NCBI RefSeq assembly: GCF_003605385.1 | Contig: NZ_QYTV02000002.1 | Coordinates: forward strand, 497,412 to 561,411 | DNA: 64,000 nt | Direction: 5' to 3' | Source: Siminovitchia acidinfaciens | GTDB lineage: Bacteria; Bacillota; Bacilli; Bacillales; Bacillaceae_C | Part shown: piece after piece, positions 1 through 8,849 of the stretch | Numbering within the stretch: position 1 is the first letter of the stretch | Layout: each line of letters starts with the position of its first letter | The notes under the pieces: model-generated | Database searches by the model: none | What the model was told of the DNA's origin: nothing | The model's input: only the letters and a program-made list of their open reading frames with translations | Program-made: the position numbers and the translations under genes

Positions 1-689
1 AAAAGCCTTTTCGCTTCTCCGCCGTACGGAGAATTGAATCGTCAAATCAAACAGAGGAAACTACCGTACGTTTCGTCATCGTTCCAAAAATCAATGGATT
101 GGCAAGGATTTTGTTTGGAATGACCATCGCAAATCGTCCGTGGGCCATCTTGCCCTCCTTTAAGAATGTCGTGGCCATTGCTTTTGCCACTGGAGCTTAC
201 GGGCTTATTTTCCCGACGTTATGGAAACTCAGCATCTCTTATGAAATATACCGCTTCATCGGCCTCACAGCAACTGCCGTTGTCGGTATGGTTGTTTGGA
301 TTATTTTTGCCCATGATTTATGGGAGAAAAAGAACGTGGAGAACATAAACCGGCTTAGATGGATGTATAATTCAACGACGATCCTCACTTTAGGTACGTC
401 GGTCGTCATGTATTATATTGTATTATATCTCCTTTTTCTCATAGCGGTTTCTGTCTTTGTACCCCCTGACCTCTATGAGGCGGAGGCCGATAAAGATGTA
501 GGACCGCTAAATTATTTGAAACTCGCCTGGCTCGTAACTTCTGTTGCCACCTTTGCAGGGGCAATTGGGGCAGGGCTGGAAAATCCTGAAAGAGTGCGGA
601 AAAGCACATACAGTTACAGGCAATACAGCCGATTTGAAGAGATGAAGGAAAAAGAAGAAAATGAGAAGAAAGGAACGGACGATTCTTAA
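1..689 (+). CDS. Integral membrane protein, 5' end outside window
   Basis: The reading frame is open from base 3 with no upstream stop, so the protein starts before the window. The TTG at 99 is probably not its true start. About four hydrophobic segments are visible after base 99, near residues 22-42, 51-70, 93-125 and 136-160 counted from that TTG. A Lys/Glu-rich hydrophilic tail ends in GTDDS. I do not recognise the family with certainty and assign no function. A hairpin followed by T residues lies about 45 bases downstream, so this is probably the last gene of its transcript. Confidence 0.75.
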   Translation, partial: KPFRFSAVRRIESSNQTEETTVRFVIVPKINGLARILFGMTIANRPWAILPSFKNVVAIAFATGAYGLIFPTLWKLSISYEIYRFIGLTATAVVGMVVWIIFAHDLWEKKNVENINRLRWMYNSTTILTLGTSVVMYYIVLYLLFLIAVSVFVPPDLYEAEADKDVGPLNYLKLAWLVTSVATFAGAIGAGLENPERVRKSTYSYRQYSRFEEMKEKEENEKKGTDDS

Positions 690-734
690 GGCACATGAGA
701 TTTCCATAAAATTAAAATTTCATATTTAATTATG

Positions 735-787
735 TGATATCCTGCAAGGCATCAGTCTTTCGACTCCATGGAGGATATCATTTTTAT
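735..787 (+). terminator. Terminator-like hairpin after membrane protein
   Basis: Arms TGATATCCT (735-743) and AGGATATCA (772-780) are exact inverted repeats around a long 28-base loop, followed by TTTTTATT. The long loop makes it a weak call. Confidence 0.4.
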
Positions 788-885
788 TAAAATCGAGACG
801 ATCCTTTTTTTAATAAACAGACCATAGGACCTAATATTTATATGTTAAAATGGCGGAGATATAGAGTCAGAAAGGAAGAAATCGA

Positions 886-2268
886 TTGAGAAATCTGATA
901 TATGGGATCCTTGTTCTGTTTTTACTGGCCGCCTGTTCAGGTAAAGAGACACAATCAAAAGAATCTGAAACGCCGGAAGAAGTAAAGCAAGCGGAGGAAC
1001 TTGCCGAGGAAGACGAACAACCCGTGAAGGCAGAATACACTCCAAAAGAAGTGTATTACATGGAAATTGAAGATCCCGGGCGCGAATTGACAGAGATTGA
1101 AAAAGAAATGCTGCGTGAACCGGGCATTTACAGCGGTGATCAATATGATGAAGATAAGGTAAATGAAGCATTGGACCAGCTTCCGGAAAACTTGACCGCA
1201 GAGCAATATTTGGAGGAAATGATTCATCTTTTATCTGAAGACTACAGCAAAGAAGTTGAGACGCTGATTAACTTTGATGCTACTGTAAACGCAAATATTG
1301 AGCGGCCTGATGAATCCGTCGATACACCGACGTTAAAAACTGCTCACTATGCCATTTTAATTGATGCAAGCGGAAGCATGAATGCGAAGGCCGGTAACAA
1401 AACAAGAATGGAAGCCGCCAAGGAAGCTGTGATGGAATTCGCTGAGCAGGTTCCGGAAAATGCAACGATCTCCATGCGTGTATACGGCCATAAAGGATCT
1501 GGAAGCGATGCTGAGAAGAAGCTGTCATGCAGCAGTTCAGAAAGCTTTTACAATGGAAATTTCGAAAAAGCCAAGTTTCAACAGTCTCTGGATAAAATAA
1601 AGCCTGCTGGCTGGACTCCAATCGGCCTTGCACTGGAAACAGTCAAAGAGGATATTCCGGAAAGTACAGATGATGTTGTGGTTTATGTTGTCAGTGATGG
1701 AATTGAAACATGCGAAGGCGATCCTGTAAAAGCAGCCAAAGAGCTTGTATCAGCGGATATCCAGACAGTCGTGAACATCATTGGTTTTGATGTGGACAAT
1801 GAAGCTCAAAACCTGTTAAAAAAAGTGGCAAGCGCAGGAAATGGAGAGTTTACCTACGTTCACTCCGAACGTGACTTAAAAAACTACATAAAAGCCCAAT
1901 ACGAGGATATTAAAGATAGATGGCGGGAATGGAAGGAAGAAGGAAAAGAGAAGGCAATTGAAATAAAGGAAGAGAAGAAGCAGCTGGCAATTTCCACGAA
2001 GGAAAGCATTAAGGAAAAAAGCAACAGAGAAAAGGAACGAATGAAAAAAGCCAGGGAACATTTAAGAGACCGGTTCGACTACAACCACCCGGTCAGAAAT
2101 ATGCATTCCATGATTGTTGATTACTCACGTACCAAATGGTCGTATGCGGTTAACGAAGGTTATGGCGCATGGAGAGAAAACGTTGATAACGGTTATAAAG
2201 AATATAAAAATTATGTTGATGAAGGGTACGAAAAAATCCAGGAAACGAATAAAAAAATGCACCAATGA
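886..2268 (+). CDS. VWA-domain lipoprotein
   Basis: A 460-residue exported protein. The TTG start at 886 follows AAAGGAAG. The N terminus is a lipoprotein signal (LLAAC, lipid-modified Cys17). An acidic linker leads to a von Willebrand A domain at about residues 155-335 with a complete MIDAS metal site: DASGS (160-164), Thr244 and Asp271 in SDG. The rest (about 340-460) is strongly charged, Lys/Glu-rich and probably helical or coiled. VWA domains with MIDAS bind protein ligands through a divalent metal. B. subtilis has similar lipoproteins of unknown role (YwmC/YwmD type). It is likely anchored on the outer face of the membrane; the ligand is unknown. It is monocistronic, with its own terminator. 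Confidence 0.88.
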   Translation: MRNLIYGILVLFLLAACSGKETQSKESETPEEVKQAEELAEEDEQPVKAEYTPKEVYYMEIEDPGRELTEIEKEMLREPGIYSGDQYDEDKVNEALDQLPENLTAEQYLEEMIHLLSEDYSKEVETLINFDATVNANIERPDESVDTPTLKTAHYAILIDASGSMNAKAGNKTRMEAAKEAVMEFAEQVPENATISMRVYGHKGSGSDAEKKLSCSSSESFYNGNFEKAKFQQSLDKIKPAGWTPIGLALETVKEDIPESTDDVVVYVVSDGIETCEGDPVKAAKELVSADIQTVVNIIGFDVDNEAQNLLKKVASAGNGEFTYVHSERDLKNYIKAQYEDIKDRWREWKEEGKEKAIEIKEEKKQLAISTKESIKEKSNREKERMKKAREHLRDRFDYNHPVRNMHSMIVDYSRTKWSYAVNEGYGAWRENVDNGYKEYKNYVDEGYEKIQETNKKMHQ

Positions 2269-2274
2269 TACAGG

Positions 2275-2307
2275 GAGAAGCTGGCTGAAGAAGCCTGCTT
2301 CTCTTTT
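2275..2307 (+). terminator. Rho-independent terminator of the VWA gene
   Basis: GAGAAGC (2275-2281) pairs with GCTTCTC (2297-2303), with inner GGC/GCC pairing, followed by TTTT. Confidence 0.65.
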
Positions 2308-2466
2308 ACATTCTTGATGCTTGGTAAGGTGATGTATCCACTCTTTTTCAGCATACGAAGCAATGCCATTTGCATATTATAATTATTTCAAAGCAATCAG
2401 AATTTCGCTCCTCTCGTCTACATTTTCTGGTAAACTGGGGGTATGACAAACTGAGGAGTGATTCAT

Positions 2467-2925
2467 TTGGATTCATTGAAACAGTTTCGACTTTTTCGCC
2501 GCTTAACCTTGAATGCACTTTCCGAAGTAAACGAAGAGAATTTGGACGTTCAACCAAAGGGCCACCCCAACACAGTCCGCTGGAATGCCGGTCATTTGTA
2601 CATAGCTGCGGAGTTCCTAATGAATAAAGCTGACCGTGATTATGTTGTCAAACGTCCGGAATGGGCCACTTTTTTTGCACCGGGCACCAGACCATCAGAT
2701 TGGGAAACCGATCCTCCAGCCATCCAGGACATTATTTTAGCATTGGAAGAACAGAGAGACCGGATTCCTGAACACTTTTCCGGAAAACTTTCGAACCCGG
2801 CTTCCGAAGCCTTTGTCATCGGCTCTTACAACATGAATACGGTGGACTCCCTAGTGAATTTCATTCTTTATCATGAAGGAATTCATTGCGGAATCATCAA
2901 AGCATTAAATAACACTAGCAAATAG
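2467..2925 (+). CDS. DinB-like four-helix-bundle protein
   Basis: About 152 residues. A GTG at 2458 is in frame, but the GAGGAG ribosome site ends on it, so the TTG at 2467, 8 bases beyond that site, is the better start. The protein shows the DinB/YfiT-like pattern: an early Trp-Asn-Ala-Gly-His motif and a late HEGIHCG motif, whose histidines probably form the metal site of the bundle. Members of this superfamily include metal-dependent thiol transferases (bacillithiol in Bacillus) and proteins of unknown role. The substrate cannot be told here. It is a single gene followed by a strong terminator. Confidence 0.75.
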   Translation: MDSLKQFRLFRRLTLNALSEVNEENLDVQPKGHPNTVRWNAGHLYIAAEFLMNKADRDYVVKRPEWATFFAPGTRPSDWETDPPAIQDIILALEEQRDRIPEHFSGKLSNPASEAFVIGSYNMNTVDSLVNFILYHEGIHCGIIKALNNTSK

Positions 2926-2930
2926 CACTT

Positions 2931-2953
2931 GCCGGGTTCTACCCGGCTTTTTT
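2931..2953 (+). terminator. Strong terminator after DinB-like gene
   Basis: GCCGGG (2931-2936), loop TTCTA, CCCGGC (2942-2947), then six T residues. Confidence 0.9.
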
Positions 2954-3127
2954 AACACATTTATGCAGTCCTTCCTTAACATTTATCTTCTGACACTCTA
3001 GCTTTTCCAATTTACTTCCTGAAGAACAATATCCGGCATCCACCGCCCCAAACATTGTTCTGAAGATGTTGATGTTCATAACGACAGAAATTAACTGTTT
3101 TGGCAATAGACCTTTTCATTTATTATA

Positions 3128-4441
3128 TTAATAAATAAGGATAAGCCAAAAATACAAGCCGGCTAGAGTAATCATCAGCGTTGGCAGTGTCAAGATGATG
3201 CCTACCTTAAAGTAGTAACCCCAGGAGATATGTACGCCCTTCCCCTTCAACACATGCAGCCACAATAATGTAGCCAGTGAACCGATTGGAGTGATTTTCG
3301 GCCCTAAATCCGTTCCGATCACATTTGCATAAATTAGCCCTTCTCTCATAATCCCCGCCGTATTCGTTTCTGCTATGGCAAGCGCATCAATCATTACAGT
3401 AGGCAAATTGTTCATGACAGAGGATAAAATAGCCGCTATGAGGCCAGTCCCGACCGTGGCTGCAAAAAGCCCTTGGTCAGCCGTGAGTTGTATTATTTTT
3501 GATAATAAGCTTGTCAACCCCACATTCTTCAAACCGTAAACAACTACATACATGCCAATGGAAAAAAATACAATCGCCCACGGTGCCCCTTTGATCACAG
3601 CTCTTGTATGAATCGCAGGGCTACCTTTGGCAATGATTAAAAACAGGAGGGCCACTGCTCCGGCGATGAAAGAAACGGGAATTTGAATTATTTCACTTCC
3701 AAAGTAGCCGAGAAGTAAGATTGCCAGCATCCCCCACGATATACGGAACAGGCGCAAATCACGAATGGCATCCACTGGCTTTTTAAGCCGACTAATTTTA
3801 TAAGCAGTTGGAATGCTCTTGCGAAAATACATGTACAGAACGAAGATGCTTGCTCCAAGGCTGAATATATTTGGTACAATCATGCGCGATGCGTATTCTG
3901 CAAAGCCAATTCCGAAAAAATCAGCTGAAATAATATTTGTAAGATTACTTATCGTAAAAGGGAGTGAAGTAGTATCCGCTATGAAGCCTGATGCCATCAC
4001 GAATGGAAGTATCATTTTTTCTCGAAAATCCAGGGACCTGACCATCGAAAGTACAATGGGTGTCAATATTAATGCGGCACCATCATTTGCAAACAAAGCC
4101 GATACAATTGCACCCAAAATAGTTACAAGCAGAAACATTTTCAAGCCGCTCCCGTTAGCAAATCGGGCCATATGCAAAGCGGCCCACTCAAAAAATCCGA
4201 GCTCATCCAAAATCAGGCTGATAATGATCAGAGCAACAAATGTAAGCGTTGCATTCCAAACAATACCAGTCACATCAGCAACATCACTAAGTGAAACAAC
4301 TCCAGCAAGAAGTGCGAGCAACGCCCCGCCACACGCCGACCATCCAATGGATAACCCCTTTGGCTGCCAGATTACAAAAGTTAATGTGAGAATAAAAATA
4401 AACACCGCTAAAAACACAGACATCAACCGGCCACGCTCCAT
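3128..4441 (-). CDS. ArsB/NhaD-type membrane transporter
   Basis: A 437-residue polytopic membrane protein with about 11-12 hydrophobic segments and the ion-transporter superfamily motifs [15 protein letters not shown] and [13 protein letters not shown]. These two half-repeats with conserved Asn residues are typical of arsenite efflux pumps (ArsB) and related anion or Na+/H+ carriers. No arsR or arsC lies beside it, so arsenite is only one possible substrate. The ATG at 4441 has no clear ribosome site. The ATG at 4423 (MSVFLAVF) has a distant GGAG and may be the true start. The gene is monocistronic. Confidence 0.8.
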   Translation of the reverse strand: MERGRLMSVFLAVFIFILTLTFVIWQPKGLSIGWSACGGALLALLAGVVSLSDVADVTGIVWNATLTFVALIIISLILDELGFFEWAALHMARFANGSGLKMFLLVTILGAIVSALFANDGAALILTPIVLSMVRSLDFREKMILPFVMASGFIADTTSLPFTISNLTNIISADFFGIGFAEYASRMIVPNIFSLGASIFVLYMYFRKSIPTAYKISRLKKPVDAIRDLRLFRISWGMLAILLLGYFGSEIIQIPVSFIAGAVALLFLIIAKGSPAIHTRAVIKGAPWAIVFFSIGMYVVVYGLKNVGLTSLLSKIIQLTADQGLFAATVGTGLIAAILSSVMNNLPTVMIDALAIAETNTAGIMREGLIYANVIGTDLGPKITPIGSLATLLWLHVLKGKGVHISWGYYFKVGIILTLPTLMITLAGLYFWLILIY

Positions 4442-4526
4442 TTGAAAGATATTTCTATTATAGCGTTTTTTAAAGAAAGGCTCTGTTAAACATTGCTGTT
4501 ATTTTTCGTTTCAATCACCGAAACTT

Positions 4527-4606
4527 GTTATAAGAGAGTTGGAGCGGTTATAAGAGAGTTGGAGCGGTTATAAGAGAGTTGGAGCGGTTATAAGAGAGTT
4601 GGAGCG
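4527..4606. repeat. Four exact tandem copies of a 20-bp unit
   Basis: The unit GTTATAAGAGAGTTGGAGCG occurs four times without a mismatch, immediately downstream of the usp terminator and upstream of the ArsB-type gene. No reading frame uses it. Confidence 0.97.
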
Positions 4607-4645
4607 AAAAAAACTGATTTCCCTTATCGGGAAATCAGTTTTTCG
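4607..4645 (-). terminator. Terminator of the universal stress gene
   Basis: AAACTGATTTCCC (4611-4623) pairs exactly with GGGAAATCAGTTT (4629-4641) around a 5-base loop. Read on the minus strand it is followed by seven T residues. The left edge abuts the tandem repeat. Confidence 0.9.
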
Positions 4646-4651
4646 CACACT

Positions 4652-5071
4652 CTATTTAACTATCAAAACCGGACTGTCAACCCTTTTTGCCACTTTGTGG
4701 CTGACGCTTCCGAGCACCATTTCCTGGAGGGTGTTTAAGCCTCTGCTGCCAATGATCACCATATCACATGTACTTTTATTGGCGTATTCTACAATCGCTG
4801 GACCAGGATCTCCCTGGAGCATCGTTAATTTATAGGGAATTTCTCCTTTAACAAATATATCCTCAACCGGAAGCAATTGCTTTCTACGTTCAGCTTCTAA
4901 TATTTCTCCATCCCGGCTTTGTAAAACTTCACCCTTGGACTTTGAATAGTCCATTACATAAATGATTTCGACGGTTGTACCTTCCGATAATCGGGCAAGT
5001 TTTGCTGCCTCTTCCGCAGCCCGAATCGAGTTTTTTGATCCATCGGCGGCTAATAACAATCGATTGTACAT
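4652..5071 (-). CDS. Universal stress protein (UspA family)
   Basis: A cytoplasmic UspA-fold protein of 139 residues. It starts MYNRLLLAADGSKNS and ends GSRGLNTLQEMVLGSVS...SPVLIVK, which carries the ATP-binding pattern G-x2-G-x9-G-S. The open frame extends 17 codons upstream. The ATG at 5071 was chosen because AGGGAAGAGGA precedes it and family members begin at this point. Usp proteins bind ATP and promote stress survival; the specific trigger is not visible here. The gene is single, with its own terminator. Confidence 0.9.
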   Translation of the reverse strand: MYNRLLLAADGSKNSIRAAEEAAKLARLSEGTTVEIIYVMDYSKSKGEVLQSRDGEILEAERRKQLLPVEDIFVKGEIPYKLTMLQGDPGPAIVEYANKSTCDMVIIGSRGLNTLQEMVLGSVSHKVAKRVDSPVLIVK

Positions 5072-5195
5072 TCCTCTTCCCTGCCTTCTTGTTAGAAATC
5101 CCCCTGCACTCTCTTCCCTCAATCTATTATTTTATCTATTTGTTTTAACGCTACACATAATAACATAATCTGTAAAAAGTTGACAGTAAAAATAA

Positions 5196-5221
5196 AAACT
5201 TACCCTTTCGGATAAGTTTTA
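5196..5221 (-). terminator. Terminator of ytpQ-ytpR
   Basis: On the minus strand AAAACTTATCC, loop GAAA, then GGGTAAGTTTT (one G-U pair) and a T-rich tail. Confidence 0.8.
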
Positions 5222-5236
5222 TATTTACCGTTTATT

Positions 5237-5845
5237 TTACAATGGGAATGGTTGCCCCGCTTCATATTTTTGATCTTCCAAAACAAGGATGCCTTTTTTC
5301 TCAGGTGCATTCGGCAATCCAAGCTCTTTCGCCGAACAGATCATGCCGCTTGAAGCCACACCTCTTAGCTCTGCATCTTTGATCAGCATGCCGCTTGGCA
5401 TAACAGCTCCAACTTTGGCGACAACGACTTTCTGTCCTGCTTCTACATTCGGTGCGCCGCACACGATTTGCAATTCTTCGGTTCCTACATCAACTTGGCA
5501 TATGCTCAGCTTGTCAGCATTGGGATGATTTTCTTTCTCCTTTACAAACCCGACAACAAACTTTGGAGAAAAGTCTGCTTCCACCTGCTCGTCAAATCCG
5601 TTTTTAGCAAAAGCTTCATTTATTTTTTCAACAAGGCCTTCACTCAACTCAACTTGTCCATTTTCCTCGATAGCGACATAATTGGACGCGTTAAAAAGGT
5701 TGAATCCGCCGGTCACATTCGATTTTTTATCAAAAATGCGCACCGCATCACCCTTTTTTTCAAATGATCGGTTTTTTTCATCAAATTCAGCCAAGGAGAT
5801 AATCAATGTATCACCTATGCCTTCACGATTGTAAAATATATTCAC
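5237..5845 (-). CDS. ytpR: YtpR, tRNA-binding-domain protein
   Basis: A 202-residue protein with an N-terminal DUF4479-like half (about 1-90) and a C-terminal EMAP/PheT-type tRNA-binding OB fold (about 92-200; [42 protein letters not shown]). The fold matches the anticodon-independent tRNA-binding domain of PheT. The role of YtpR is not established. It starts with GTG directly after the ytpQ stop codon with no gap; its ribosome site AAAGGGG lies inside the end of ytpQ, so translation is coupled. Confidence 0.92.
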   Translation of the reverse strand: MNIFYNREGIGDTLIISLAEFDEKNRSFEKKGDAVRIFDKKSNVTGGFNLFNASNYVAIEENGQVELSEGLVEKINEAFAKNGFDEQVEADFSPKFVVGFVKEKENHPNADKLSICQVDVGTEELQIVCGAPNVEAGQKVVVAKVGAVMPSGMLIKDAELRGVASSGMICSAKELGLPNAPEKKGILVLEDQKYEAGQPFPL

Positions 5846-6667
5846 TTACGATTTCCCCTTTCCGTCATCCACCCTTGGATTCTTTCCTAAAATAAAAATC
5901 GGTTCAAGCTTTTCTCCTTCATAAATAAACGAAAGCGCCGTAATCGGCACTAGCCCATTTGTAAAAAAGCTCATGGTCATCTGGGCTAATATATCATAGC
6001 CGGTTTTGTTGCGGATATCTGCAATAATCAGCACGTCCTGATGGGGAACTGCTACGGCCATGTCACCCTTGATCTGCCCGAATTTTTCTTCAAGGAATTT
6101 TTCATTTAAAATACGGCTTGCATCGTACCCATCATTTGTATTTAAGAAATAAAAATCGTTGTCCGCAACCGTATCTTTTTTCATGGCCGTAGAAAGTGAC
6201 CTCACATTAAATCGTGCGACTTCCCGGATTTCCTTTGGATCGAGGCCTTCCTTTTCGATCAATTTTTCATCGATTAGCCGGTATGTCTTTCCAAGATCAA
6301 GCGCATAAAAAATCCTTGTTTCCGCCGTGTGGTCATCCGTCAAAAATTTATTACCATCCTCCGATTCAACTGGAAAAGAAGTCGAACGAATCACAGGATA
6401 AATTTTTTTCTCGCTTCCTGTGACGGTCTGCTCCCGTCCCATGACATCCAACGCTTCTTCGACATAATAAACCACTTCTTCGATAGCTTTTTCCTTTTTC
6501 ACATGCCATTTCGCTACAATTCCCGGCAAAGCGATGTCAATCCCTTTTCCAGTGGTTGTATTTTCAATACGCAAGTTTTCTTTTTCACGGTCATATGTAA
6601 AAGTCCGGTCATCATTCTGAAGCCGGCTCTCCAGCTCTTGCCTCATTTTCCGTTCATTCATCTTCAT
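5846..6667 (-). CDS. ytpQ: YtpQ, DUF1444 family protein
   Basis: A cytoplasmic protein of 273 residues in the DUF1444 family, always small and soluble in Bacilli, of unknown function. The chosen start ([16 protein letters not shown]) follows AAGGGAGG with an 8-base spacer. A start seven codons earlier would overlap that site. It is the first gene of the ytpQ-ytpR pair. The sequence shows no catalytic motif that I recognise. Confidence 0.9.
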   Translation of the reverse strand: MKMNERKMRQELESRLQNDDRTFTYDREKENLRIENTTTGKGIDIALPGIVAKWHVKKEKAIEEVVYYVEEALDVMGREQTVTGSEKKIYPVIRSTSFPVESEDGNKFLTDDHTAETRIFYALDLGKTYRLIDEKLIEKEGLDPKEIREVARFNVRSLSTAMKKDTVADNDFYFLNTNDGYDASRILNEKFLEEKFGQIKGDMAVAVPHQDVLIIADIRNKTGYDILAQMTMSFFTNGLVPITALSFIYEGEKLEPIFILGKNPRVDDGKGKS

Positions 6668-6761
6668 GAAATCAACCTCCCTTGGCAATATGGGCTACTC
6701 ATTATATTACATGAAAACTCTATTTGCCGAAAGGAAGAGGCATATTCTCCGTCAGCAACGT

Positions 6762-8039
6762 TCAATCTTTTTTCGTATTGCACCACTTTTCAATGAATAC
6801 TAGGAGTGTTTTTGTAAATTTTACAAGCTCATCAATATTGATCTTTTCGTCTACGGTATGGGCTTCTTCCACTGTACCTGGCCCATATATCGCTGCAGGG
6901 ATGCCCGCCTGACCAAACCATCCTCCATCTGTCACTGTCTTGGACATGCCTAGTTTTGCAGATGTATTCCATATCTGTTCGTGAGACTTTTTTAGCGTCT
7001 GAACAGCTTCATGTCTATCGTTCAGTTCAAGTGCCGGAAAAATTTCTCCTCTGTCTTCAATCATGGACTTTCCACCCCACCGGAATTCCGGAGGATTTTC
7101 TTTTAACCAAGGGTCTGCCATGGCCGCATGATGCAAATGCTCCTCTATCTCAGCAATGACCTCTTCATAAGTCTCATTCGGATAATAATGGACAGTGACC
7201 CAAAGCCTGCACTCATCTGCCACAAATGCCGCGTGCCTTCCCCCTTCGATGACTGCAGGATTAATCGTATTCGCACCCGCCGGGAAGCCCGGATATTGCT
7301 TTGTCACCGCCCAGTGACGTTCCAGCTCTAGCAAAGCGGCAATGATCTTCATCATTTTCTCAATCGCACTCGCACCATGCACACCTCCTCCGGCATGTAT
7401 CATGTTCAATCGCATGGCGTCATGGAAAACTTCTTTGCTTTTCACCGTAATCCAACCGGTGATCACACCACCTTGTCCATGAATCTCCGAATTACTTACA
7501 TCCATGACAAGTGCAAAATCCGCATCATAACCTTTTTCAATACAGGATAACGTCCCCGCTTCCCCTACTTCCTCACCGATGACGGATTGAAACTGCAAAT
7601 CACCTTTTAATTCAACACCATGTTCATTTAACAGTTTAATGGCAAAAAGTGCTGCCGCCATCGCTCCTTTCATATCTGCTGTGCCGCGTCCATAGGCAAA
7701 GCCGTCTATTACTTCCATATCAAAAACAGGAACCGTCCATTCGCTATCATCACCAACTTCGGCGACATCTATATGTCCGTTAATGATCAAGCTTTTGTAT
7801 TCATTGCTGTCGGTCCCCTTTTTAACTCCGACCACATTGGGGTCATTAGGGTAAACATCCCAGCTTTCGGTTTTAAATTTCTCATCTTTTAAAAATTGTT
7901 CTATGTACCTTTGTGCTTCCGTTGTATTCCTGGCCGGCGGACTTACTGTCGGAAATAAAATCAAATCTTCAAGAATCTGTAGTAATTCTCCTTTGCGTTC
8001 GTCCACTGCTGTCAAAATATCGTTCCGTATTTCTATCAT
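6762..8039 (-). CDS. ylmB: Formylaminopyrimidine deformylase, thiamin salvage
   Basis: A 425-residue M20/ArgE-type metallohydrolase. Metal-ligand motifs are NGHIDVAEVGD (His near residue 89), GRGTADMKGAM (Asp near 122), the EE pair in IGEEVGEAGT (near 156-157), an Asp near 180, and a C-terminal His in EEAHTVDEK. YlmB removes formate from N-formyl-4-amino-5-aminomethyl-2-methylpyrimidine, releasing the aminopyrimidine that TenA converts to HMP for thiamin synthesis. The general family includes many deacylases; the TPP riboswitch in the leader and the thiXYZ importer upstream make the ylmB assignment strong. The ATG at 8039 was chosen over a GTG at 8048 that sits too close to the AGGGAG site. 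Confidence 0.9.
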   Translation of the reverse strand: MIEIRNDILTAVDERKGELLQILEDLILFPTVSPPARNTTEAQRYIEQFLKDEKFKTESWDVYPNDPNVVGVKKGTDSNEYKSLIINGHIDVAEVGDDSEWTVPVFDMEVIDGFAYGRGTADMKGAMAAALFAIKLLNEHGVELKGDLQFQSVIGEEVGEAGTLSCIEKGYDADFALVMDVSNSEIHGQGGVITGWITVKSKEVFHDAMRLNMIHAGGGVHGASAIEKMMKIIAALLELERHWAVTKQYPGFPAGANTINPAVIEGGRHAAFVADECRLWVTVHYYPNETYEEVIAEIEEHLHHAAMADPWLKENPPEFRWGGKSMIEDRGEIFPALELNDRHEAVQTLKKSHEQIWNTSAKLGMSKTVTDGGWFGQAGIPAAIYGPGTVEEAHTVDEKINIDELVKFTKTLLVFIEKWCNTKKD

Positions 8040-8064
8040 CGTTTCCACACTCCCTAAGTAATAA

Positions 8065-8103
8065 TAAAAAAGCCGCTTCCCTGGATAAGAGAAACGGCTG
8101 TTT
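8065..8103 (-). terminator. Riboswitch-controlled terminator of ylmB
   Basis: On the minus strand AGCCG (upstream arm near 8094-8098) pairs with CGGCT, followed by six T residues, just before the ylmB ribosome site. It probably forms when TPP is bound. Confidence 0.75.
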
Positions 8104-8119
8104 ACCGAAAATATTAACG

Positions 8120-8202
8120 ACAGCCTGCTTCCCTACGCTGGTATCATCCAGATCAGGTTCAAAGGGTCTAATTCTCAGCCGTAACCGGCTCCCCCAGCAG
8201 AA
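8120..8202 (-). promoter_or_regulatory. TPP riboswitch (THI element) of ylmB
   Basis: The minus strand carries the thi-box core: CTGAGA, then ACCCTTTGAACCTGATC and CTGGATGATACCAGCG followed by TAGGGAAG. These are the conserved pyrimidine- and pyrophosphate-sensing segments. It lies about 80 bases upstream of ylmB, with a terminator between. Confidence 0.95.
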
Positions 8203-8206
8203 ATAA

Positions 8207-8390
8207 TTATATATTTTTAATGACATCATCCAAGCATAATTCAGTCAGTTGTAAAACTCGTTTATCGGACAAATTTTCTTTCAATAGTTTAACGGCTAAC
8301 TCTTCCTTCTCAGCTATCCTTTTTTAGTCCTTCTCCCACATGTCCAATTTGCGCAGACTCCTTTTTTGGGTGCCCGCTCTTTACTATTGC
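8207..8390 (-). pseudogene. Decayed tail of an Rpn/PD-(D/E)XK-like protein
   Basis: On the minus strand bases 8323-8207 translate to a 38-residue coding-like tail containing IAEKEELAVKLLKENLSD and ending DDVIKNI-stop. It resembles the conserved C-terminal tail of Rpn/PDDEXK-family nucleases. A stop codon precedes it in frame, while the adjacent frame upstream reads QIGHVGEGLKKDS, so a frameshift is likely. The rest of the gene is gone. It sits directly upstream of the ylmB riboswitch. This family assignment is a recollection of pattern, not a search result. Confidence 0.4.
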
Positions 8391-8487
8391 CTTCCGGCAA
8401 AATTCAGTAGGCATTCAGCACAATTTTACCACACTCTATCAAAGTTTATTTATTTGAATGTTTAATCAATATGACGGAGGTTGGTAC

Positions 8488-8526
8488 AAAAAAAGAATGG
8501 AGCCGTATTTTCTCCATTCTTTTTAA
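8488..8526 (-). terminator. Terminator of the pfoR-like/ytpP operon
   Basis: AAAAAGAATGGAG (8490-8502) pairs with CTCCATTCTTTTT (8512-8524). It is T-rich on the minus strand. Confidence 0.9.
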
Positions 8527-8530
8527 CATG

Positions 8531-8848
8531 TTAGCTTGAAAGTCCGTTAATAAAATCTTCAATTTCCTCAAGTGTCTTACGGTCTTTACTGACGAATCTT
8601 CCGGCTTCTTCTCCGTCATGGTAAGCGATGAAGCTTGGGATACCGAAAATATCGAGTTCCTGGCATAGGTCAAGGAATTCATCACGATCTACATGCAAAA
8701 AATTGTATTCCGGATAATCCGCCTCTAACCGCGGAAGCACAGGTTCCAAGACCGTGCAGTCCGGACACCAGTCTGCGGAAAACATAAAGATTGTCCGCTC
8801 CTCGTTCTTCATTTGTTCAAACTGTTCTTTTGACTGTAATTTCTCCAT
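8531..8848 (-). CDS. ytpP: YtpP, thioredoxin-like protein
   Basis: A 105-residue thioredoxin fold with the active-site pattern SADWCPDCTVLEP (CPDC) and the cis-proline segment FGIPSFIAY. It is probably a cytoplasmic thiol-disulfide oxidoreductase. The GGAGG site lies within the end of the preceding membrane-protein gene, whose stop is one base away, so the two are co-translated. Its length matches B. subtilis YtpP, whose precise partner is not known to me. Confidence 0.92.
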   Translation of the reverse strand: MEKLQSKEQFEQMKNEERTIFMFSADWCPDCTVLEPVLPRLEADYPEYNFLHVDRDEFLDLCQELDIFGIPSFIAYHDGEEAGRFVSKDRKTLEEIEDFINGLSS

Positions 8849-8849
8849 C

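Noticed and set aside
3813-4445. 210-codon frame on the plus strand
   Set aside because: It is the shadow of the ArsB-type transporter gene, whose membrane-protein codons leave the antisense frame open.
4527-4606. 20-bp tandem repeat as a CRISPR
   Set aside because: There are no spacers between the units and no cas genes in the window.
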